A program made the position numbers and the translations under genes. The notes beneath the pieces are model-generated. The model saw only the letters and a program-made list of their open reading frames with translations, was not told the origin of the DNA and ran no database searches. Below, one piece after another: positions 5,395 through 10,262 of a stretch of DNA of 10,262 bases. This DNA is from Collinsella aerofaciens (GTDB taxonomy: Bacteria; Actinomycetota; Coriobacteriia; Coriobacteriales; Coriobacteriaceae). Where the stretch lies: assembly GCF_028209885.1 (NCBI RefSeq), contig NZ_JAQLEM010000047.1:1-10262 (forward strand), in the 5' to 3' direction. The number at the start of each line of letters is the position of its first letter. Position 1 is the stretch's first letter.

Positions 5395-8172
5395 CTATTT
5401 ACGACCGAACTTGATTTTGATTGCACGCTTTAAAGCATACTTGCCAAGGCTCGGAAGCTTTTGCTCGTATTTGACCATCGTGGAGCACTCGGGGCGATCG
5501 CGATCCAGGTGGATGGCATCGAACGCGCACTTGGTGGTGCACAGACCGCAGCCGATGCACTTGTTGGGGTCGACGATCGAGGCACCGCAGCCCAGGCAGC
5601 GGGCGGTCTCGGCGCGCACCTGCTCCTCGGTAAAGGTCTCGACGTACTCGCTAAACGGCGCAGCCTTCTCGCGCTCGCGGTCGACATGCGCCACCTCGCG
5701 GCTCGCGTTGTCGTAGCTCTCGATCACGACATCGTCGCGGTCGAGCGCGGTGTAACGACGCTGGTTGCGGCCGATGGTGAGCGTGGATCCCGGCTGCACA
5801 AAGCGATGGATGGACACGGCGGCCTCGTGACCGGCGGCGATGGCGTCGATGGCAAAGCTCGGACCGGTGTAGACGTCGCCGCCCACAAAGATGTCGGGCT
5901 CGGCAGTCTGATAGGTCTGGGGATCGGCAAGGGCGCCCTGGCCGCGGCCAAGCTCCACCTTGGAGCCAGCCAGCAGGTCGCCCCACACAATGGACTGGCC
6001 AATCGACATAACGACACGATCGGCATCGACACGGCGCAGATCGTTCTCGTCGTACTCGGGCGCAAAACGGCCCTCGTCGTCAAAGACACGCGTGCAGCGC
6101 TTGAAGGTGATGCCGCACACGCGACCGGCCTCGTCCAGGTGAATCTCCTTGGGGCCCCATCCGCAGCTGATGTGAGCGCCGTCCTCAACGGCCTCGCGAC
6201 GCTCCTCCTCGCTGGCGGGCATCTGAGCCTCGCTCTCCAGGCAGAACATCTCAACATGCTCAGAGCCCAGACGGCAGGCGTTGCGGGCAACGTCGATGGC
6301 CACGTTGCCGCCGCCCACCACAATGGTGCGGCCGGACAGGGAATCGATCTTGCCGCTGTTAACCTCGCGAAGGAAGTCGACGGCCACGGTCACGTCCTCG
6401 GCACCCTCGCCCGGAATGCCCGCAAGGCGGCCGCCCTGGCAGCCAATGGCAACGTAGAAGGCCTTAAAGCCCTGCGCGCGCAGCTCGTCGAGCGTCACGT
6501 CGCGACCGACTTCCACGCCATAGCGGAACTCGGCACCCATCAGGCGAATGATCTCGACCTCGGCCTCGATGACATCCTTCTGCAGCTTAAAGCTGGGAAT
6601 GCCGTAGGTGAGCATGCCGCCCGGGCGCTCGTTCTTCTCGAACACGACGGGCTTGTAGCCCTTCTCGGCCAGGTAGAAAGCGCAGGACAGGCCGGCCGGA
6701 CCGGCACCGATGATGGCGATCTTCTGGTCGAAGCCGCCGGCACGCGTCGGGGTCACCACAGGTGGGACATAGCGGGTCGCGGCATCCAGATCGCGCTGGG
6801 CGATGAACTTCTTGACCTCGTCGATGGCCACGGCGGCGTCCACGCGGCCACGGGTGCAGGCATCCTCGCAGCGGCGATTGCACACGCGGCCGCAGATGGC
6901 GGGCAGCGGGTTCTCGCGCTTGATGAGCGCCAGCGCCTCGTCGTAGCGACCCTGGGCAGCAAGCTTAAGGTAGCCCTGAACGGCAACGTGCGCGGGACAG
7001 GCCGTCTTGCAGGGTGCGGTGCCGGATTCATACGTCTCGATGCGGTTGTCGTTGCGGTAGTTGGGCGACCACTTGGCGTGGTCCCATTTGGTGGCATCGG
7101 GCAGCTCCTGGCGCGGATACTCGGGCACCTGTCCGCCGGCCTTTTTGCTGCAGAGCTTCTGGCCCAGCTTAGCGGCACCGGCCGGGCACACCTCAACGCA
7201 GCGACCGCAGGCCACGCACTTGTCCTTCTCGACCTTGGCGACATAGGCCGAGCGCGACAGGTTGGGCGTGTTGAACAGCTGCGAGGTGCGCAGGGCGTAG
7301 CACACGTTGACGTTGCAGTTGCAGATGGCGAAGATCTTGTTCTCGCCGTCGATGTTGGTGATCTGGTGCACAAAGCCGTTGTCCTCGGCCTGGCGCAGGA
7401 TGTCGTAGACCTCGTCGCGGGTCACGTAATGGCCACGATCGGTCTCGACCACGTAGTCGGCCATATCGCCCACGGCGATGCACCAATCGGCCGGGTCGTC
7501 GGCGCAGCCCTCACCCATCACGCGACGGCTCGCGCGGCAGCTGCAGGTGCTAGCGGCATATTTGCCATCGTATTTGTCGAGCCAATGCTCGATATGCTCG
7601 ATCGGCACCGAGGTGCTCGCGGCGTCGATAGCCTTCTCGACCGGAATGACATGCATGCCGATGCCGGCACCACCGGGCGGCACCATCGGCGTGGCCTTGG
7701 ACAGCGGTCCCTTGGACGCCTGCTCAAAGAACTTGGCATAGACCGGGTGCTCCTCGAGCTGGCTCACGCGCATGTTGAGAAACTCAGCGGAACCCGGCAC
7801 CAGCATGGGCAGCACCCACTGCTTGGCGCGCTCGGGGTTTTCCCAGTTGTACTCGAGCAGACCCGTGTAGCTCATGTCGTCGAGCATCTTCTCGATATCG
7901 GCTTCGGGCATGCCGGTGAGCTTGACCATCTCGGGCAGCGTATAGGGACGGCGCATCTTCATCTTGCAGAGCACTTCGGCCTGCTCGTCAGTCGCGGCCT
8001 CGGCAAACGACCAGTACTCGTAGCCCAGCAGCTCATCGCGATGCAGCAGACGGTTGGTGCAGTGCTCGCACAGCTTGACGATGGCCTCGCGCGGATGCTC
8101 CGGCAGCGGCGGCACGAACTCCGAACCGATGTCGGGCTCGGTGTAGCTAATCCCCGGTCCGTTGAGAATCAT
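5395..8172 (-). CDS. Multidomain Fe-S, FAD and NAD(P)-dependent oxidoreductase (GltD/NfnB-like core)
   Basis: This 925-residue cytoplasmic electron-transfer flavoenzyme has unknown substrate. Domains in order: an N-terminal ferredoxin-type region (about 1-310) with CEHC (35-38), a winged-helix-like stretch (about 75-110), CSCR (210-213), C223, C231 and CNCNVNVC (284-291); a 4Fe-4S site C319/322/325/329; a GltD/DPYD-like cluster domain with C388, C392, C427, C431, C435 and C439; an FAD site GAGPAG (489-494); an NAD(P) site VVGGGNVAID (618-627); a second flavin motif FVGGDVYTG (762-770); and a C-terminal CLGC (859-862) plus C872/875/878/882 cluster. The layout suggests electron flow between NAD(P)H, FAD and ferredoxin-type clusters. 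The ATG at 8172 has AAGGGA six bases upstream. The 62 codons before it are open but non-coding in look and overlap the operators. Divergent from the TetR gene, so probably controlled by it. Confidence 0.9.
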   Translation of the reverse strand: MILNGPGISYTEPDIGSEFVPPLPEHPREAIVKLCEHCTNRLLHRDELLGYEYWSFAEAATDEQAEVLCKMKMRRPYTLPEMVKLTGMPEADIEKMLDDMSYTGLLEYNWENPERAKQWVLPMLVPGSAEFLNMRVSQLEEHPVYAKFFEQASKGPLSKATPMVPPGGAGIGMHVIPVEKAIDAASTSVPIEHIEHWLDKYDGKYAASTCSCRASRRVMGEGCADDPADWCIAVGDMADYVVETDRGHYVTRDEVYDILRQAEDNGFVHQITNIDGENKIFAICNCNVNVCYALRTSQLFNTPNLSRSAYVAKVEKDKCVACGRCVEVCPAGAAKLGQKLCSKKAGGQVPEYPRQELPDATKWDHAKWSPNYRNDNRIETYESGTAPCKTACPAHVAVQGYLKLAAQGRYDEALALIKRENPLPAICGRVCNRRCEDACTRGRVDAAVAIDEVKKFIAQRDLDAATRYVPPVVTPTRAGGFDQKIAIIGAGPAGLSCAFYLAEKGYKPVVFEKNERPGGMLTYGIPSFKLQKDVIEAEVEIIRLMGAEFRYGVEVGRDVTLDELRAQGFKAFYVAIGCQGGRLAGIPGEGAEDVTVAVDFLREVNSGKIDSLSGRTIVVGGGNVAIDVARNACRLGSEHVEMFCLESEAQMPASEEERREAVEDGAHISCGWGPKEIHLDEAGRVCGITFKRCTRVFDDEGRFAPEYDENDLRRVDADRVVMSIGQSIVWGDLLAGSKVELGRGQGALADPQTYQTAEPDIFVGGDVYTGPSFAIDAIAAGHEAAVSIHRFVQPGSTLTIGRNQRRYTALDRDDVVIESYDNASREVAHVDREREKAAPFSEYVETFTEEQVRAETARCLGCGASIVDPNKCIGCGLCTTKCAFDAIHLDRDRPECSTMVKYEQKLPSLGKYALKRAIKIKFGRK

Positions 8173-8265
8173 GGTTGTCCCTTCTCTTGCCACAGCCCGG
8201 CGAGACCGCGGCACCCCTCTTTTTTGCAGGCCGGGCATGCCCCCATGCCGTTCACCCGCCATTAG

Positions 8266-8332
8266 TTGACATTGTGTCAAAAATAGTATTGACGAACCGT
8301 CAACAATATTCAAGACTGTTAGGCGAACGGTC
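8266..8332. promoter_or_regulatory. Divergent promoter region with three palindromic TetR-type operators
   Basis: TTGACATTGTGTCAA (8266-8280) and TTGACGAACCGTCAA (8289-8303) are perfect palindromes with identical TTGAC/GTCAA arms and a 23-bp centre-to-centre distance. A third, GACTGTTAGGCGAACGGTC (8314-8332), has near-perfect 7-bp arms. All lie between the oxidoreductase and the divergent tetR gene. Their TTGAC arms double as -35-like sequences. Binding by the adjacent TetR-family protein, giving autoregulation and control of the oxidoreductase, is inferred. A small third-party regulator remains possible. Confidence 0.65.
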
Positions 8333-8361
8333 AGGCAAAAGAGGATGAAAGGCGGCAAAAC

Positions 8362-9024
8362 ATGAGCAACAACACAGCAGATACCTCTGTGGTCGATGCC
8401 GTCCCCGCATCCGATAGCGCGGCAAAGCGCTTGACGGGCGACGAACGCCGTCGCGAGATCCTCGCCGCCGTGCGCACCGTGAGCTCTGAGCTAGGCGTGT
8501 CGCATCTATCCGTCTCGGCCGTGACCAAGCGAGCCGGCTGCACGCGCTCATTGTTCTACCACTACTTTGCCGACATGGACGCCGCTGTCACCGCCGTCAT
8601 GGACGAGGCGATCGACGGTTTTATCTCCGAGCTCGAGCAGTGGAATGCCAACCGCACCGTCGGTGATATCGAGGGCGCACTCGACACCGTCGCCCCGCTC
8701 TTTAAGCGCCTGGTCGTCAGCGGCCACGAGCTGCCGAGCACGCTTACCTCGAGCAGCGGCGCGCTCTACGGCGGCTTTTTGCACAACGTGGTCCAGCGTG
8801 TGGCGCAGTATATCTGCGACACCACCGTGGTGGATTTTGCCGCCCATCATGAGCTACGCATCGACCATGTCTACGAGACGTTCTACACCCTCATCATGGG
8901 GTTGTTGATGTATATCCGCACGCACCCCGATGTGCCCGACGAGACGGTCAAGGAAATCATCGCCTCGACACTCCACATCGAGGGCTATACCGCCAAGTAT
9001 CCGGAGCGCAAGCCCCAGAACTGA
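8362..9024 (+). CDS. TetR/AcrR-family transcriptional regulator
   Basis: This 220-residue cytoplasmic DNA-binding protein has a 27-residue polar leader. The TetR N-terminal domain (about 28-82) follows: ERRREILAAVRTVSSELGV, then the helix-turn-helix around LSVSAVTKRAGCTRSLFYHYF (49-69), with the family's typical FYHYF end. The C-terminal helical domain (about 85-215) would bind the inducer and dimerise; its ligand cannot be predicted. ATG at 8362 follows AAAGG by nine bases. An upstream ATG at 8345 stops within seven codons. The gene is divergent from the oxidoreductase and 63 bases upstream of the membrane protein gene, with three palindromes in the divergent promoter. It most likely represses both transcripts in the absence of a ligand, by analogy with other TetR proteins. 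Confidence 0.93.
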   Translation: MSNNTADTSVVDAVPASDSAAKRLTGDERRREILAAVRTVSSELGVSHLSVSAVTKRAGCTRSLFYHYFADMDAAVTAVMDEAIDGFISELEQWNANRTVGDIEGALDTVAPLFKRLVVSGHELPSTLTSSSGALYGGFLHNVVQRVAQYICDTTVVDFAAHHELRIDHVYETFYTLIMGLLMYIRTHPDVPDETVKEIIASTLHIEGYTAKYPERKPQN

Positions 9025-9041
9025 CGACATTTGGCCAAACT

Positions 9042-9069
9042 GCCCGCGATCAGAAGAGGGGCCGCGGGC
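9042..9069 (+). other. Small hairpin just before the membrane protein ribosome-binding site
   Basis: GCCCGCG (9042-9048) pairs with CGCGGGC (9063-9069) around a 14-base loop, in the 63-base gap between the TetR gene and the next one. The AAGGAG ribosome-binding site begins a few bases downstream. No T-tract follows, so an effect on RNA stability or translation is more likely than termination. Confidence 0.3.
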
Positions 9070-9087
9070 GTGTGAAAGGAGAGCAGC

Positions 9088-10095
9088 ATGCTGTTCGATG
9101 TTTGGGGTAGCGATACCCTTATCCACTGGGCCGGCTGGGCCATGGTCTTTATTGGCCTGATCGTGCTCAACGAGGTCGGCCGCCGCACCAAGCTGGGCGC
9201 GGCAATCATCTTTGGCGTGGCTCCGCTGGCCATGACCATCTACTGCGTCGCCATCGCCGTCGGCGTTTCGCAGGGTGCCGAGTGGGCGCTCACCAACCCC
9301 ACCCATGTGTACCAGAACAGCTGGTTCCACTACGCCAAGGTGTACGCGGCGCTGGCTGGTTGCTGGGGCTTCATTGCCATTAAGTACCAGTGGGGCAAGA
9401 TCGGCAAGGCGCATTGGTTCCGCGCGTGGCCGTTTGTGATCGTCGCCATCAACATCATGATCGCCGTCGTGTCCGACTTCGAGAGCGCCTATCACTTCTT
9501 TGTCCTGGGCGAGTCCACCTGGGTCACCTCCGAGGGCGCCACGCAGCTGGCCGGCTGGAACAACGTGTTCAACGGTATCGCGGGCATCATCAACATCTTC
9601 TGCATGACCGGTTGGTGGAGCGTCTACGCCTCCGAGGACAAGACCGACATGCTGTGGCCCGACATGACCTGGGTCTACATCATCGCCTACGATATCTGGA
9701 ACTTCTGCTACACCTACAACTGCCTGCCCACCCACTCCTGGTTCTGCGGCTTTGCGCTGCTGCTGGCGCCCACCGTCGCCGCCTTTATCTGGAACAAGGG
9801 CGGCTGGATTCAGAACCGCGCCTTTACGCTGGCCATTTGGTGCATGTTTGCCCAGGTGTTCCCGTACTTCCAGGAGGAGTCCATCTTTGTGACGCACTCC
9901 ACGCTCGATCCCGGCGCCGCCACCGCGGTCTCGGTCGCCGCGCTGGTCGCCAACGTCGCCGCGATCATCTACGTCGCCTACCGTGCCAAGAAGCTCGGCC
10001 GCAATCCCTACAAGCAGGATGTCTTTGAGGGCACCAGCGATTGGGAGAAGGCCACTGCCCGCCGCGCCAAGGTTGATTACGCGCACGCCGAGTAA
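9088..10095 (+). CDS. Polytopic membrane protein of unknown function, DUF5692-like
   Basis: This 335-residue integral membrane protein has about nine hydrophobic segments: roughly 12-31, 36-59, 83-99, 113-130, 160-178, 194-208, 217-235, 245-262 and 278-298. The tail is charged and cytoplasmic-looking (KKLGRNPYKQDVFEG onward). It is strikingly aromatic, with 21 tryptophans (about 6 percent). Polar or acidic residues lie in or beside membrane segments (D130, E132, D202, N205). No transporter motif, Cys ligand pair or signal peptide is recognised. From memory it resembles the DUF5692 family, for which I know no function; that name is moderately certain. AAGGAG lies seven bases before the ATG. 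It follows the TetR gene in the same direction and probably shares its transcript, which suggests a job linked to the divergent oxidoreductase: substrate or product transport, or a membrane redox role. No clear terminator follows before the IS end. Confidence 0.8.
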   Translation: MLFDVWGSDTLIHWAGWAMVFIGLIVLNEVGRRTKLGAAIIFGVAPLAMTIYCVAIAVGVSQGAEWALTNPTHVYQNSWFHYAKVYAALAGCWGFIAIKYQWGKIGKAHWFRAWPFVIVAINIMIAVVSDFESAYHFFVLGESTWVTSEGATQLAGWNNVFNGIAGIINIFCMTGWWSVYASEDKTDMLWPDMTWVYIIAYDIWNFCYTYNCLPTHSWFCGFALLLAPTVAAFIWNKGGWIQNRAFTLAIWCMFAQVFPYFQEESIFVTHSTLDPGAATAVSVAALVANVAAIIYVAYRAKKLGRNPYKQDVFEGTSDWEKATARRAKVDYAHAE

Positions 10096-10185
10096 CGTGC
10101 CTGGCGCAGACATCGCTTGAGCGCGAAGCAGCATAGCCGGCTCCGCGCAACTCAACGCATTGCAGAGCCCCCGGAATGTGATTCG

Positions 10186-10262
10186 TGAACTGCACCCCAA
10201 AACTTGGACGGCTTAAATAAGAACTACGCCGCAAGGGACTGTCTCCGGAACTCCTCCGGGGT
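10186..10262 (-). mobile_element. IS3-family (IS150-like) insertion sequence, one end only
   Basis: The terminal sequence starting TGAACTGCACCCC and continuing CAAAACTTGGAC (10186-10209) resembles the inverted repeats of IS150-group IS3 elements. The end of a transposase gene follows directly. Only the transposase 3' end of the element is in the window, 90 bases after the membrane protein gene. The other end and any target duplication are outside. Confidence 0.75.
10224..10262 (-). CDS. IS3-family transposase OrfB, last 12 residues
   Basis: The minus strand reads TPEEFRRQSLAA followed by TAG (10226-10224). This matches the usual C-terminal end of IS3-family OrfB (rve/DDE integrase) proteins, with the P-E-(F/Y)-R motif just before the stop. 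The catalytic part lies beyond the right edge, so it cannot be said whether the transposase is intact. The reading frame ends 38 bases inside the terminal repeat boundary, as expected for this family. Confidence 0.75.
   Translation of the reverse strand, partial: TPEEFRRQSLAA

Noticed and set aside
5461..8265. Open plus-strand frame of 934 codons opposite the oxidoreductase
   Set aside because: Shadow of a G+C-rich gene; the minus-strand product has ordered Fe-S, FAD and NAD(P) motifs, while this one has none.
8173..8358. 62-codon upstream extension of the oxidoreductase
   Set aside because: It covers the operators and leader, lacks protein-like composition, and the ATG at 8172 has its own AAGGGA site.
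8854..10200. Open minus-strand frame of 448 codons opposite the TetR end and membrane protein
   Set aside because: Shadow; no ribosome-binding site, and it runs across the real gene, the intergenic gap and into the IS end.

Overview
The window looks like a chromosomal segment of a gut actinobacterium of the class Coriobacteriia, most likely Collinsella or a close relative. This is inferred from content, not from a database match. The coding regions are G+C-rich, a complete mannose-family PTS ends in a DUF956 (ManO) gene, and the right half carries anaerobic Fe-S flavin redox chemistry with a HypA-like protein.

Left part (1-1066): A+T-richer and probably accessory. A membrane-anchored protein gene runs off the left edge on the minus strand. 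Facing away from it is a 76-residue XRE regulator that resembles restriction-modification controller (C) proteins, with a C-box-like tandem operator on its promoter. After it come about 350 bases without a gene: a foldable multi-stem segment (726-836), five copies of a TTTCACCCC-type box (844-937) and a hairpin at 952-981. These lie against the 3' end of a tRNA-Arg(CCT) gene (991-1066, minus strand), an arrangement typical of an integrative-element junction, although no integrase is visible.

Middle part (1181-4786): a minus-strand mannose-family PTS operon in the order manX (fused EIIAB), manY (EIIC), manZ (EIID), manO (DUF956). The first three genes are tightly spaced and have good ribosome-binding sites. 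An intrinsic terminator lies between manZ and manO, so manO is probably made at a lower level. The operon has an A+T-rich leader of about 320 bases with a TATAAT box, a 16-bp perfect palindrome and two copies of an 11-bp repeat.

Right part (4787-10262): a 925-residue multidomain Fe-S/FAD/NAD(P) oxidoreductase on the minus strand, followed by a HypA-like gene with a TTG start. Each is followed by a hairpin terminator. Divergent from the oxidoreductase, on the plus strand, are a TetR-family regulator and a nine-helix, tryptophan-rich membrane protein of unknown function (DUF5692-like). The divergent promoter region carries two perfect TTGAC-N5-GTCAA palindromes and a third related one. This suggests a TetR-controlled redox and membrane module, the best candidate here for an undescribed system. 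The window ends in the 3' end of an IS3-family element.
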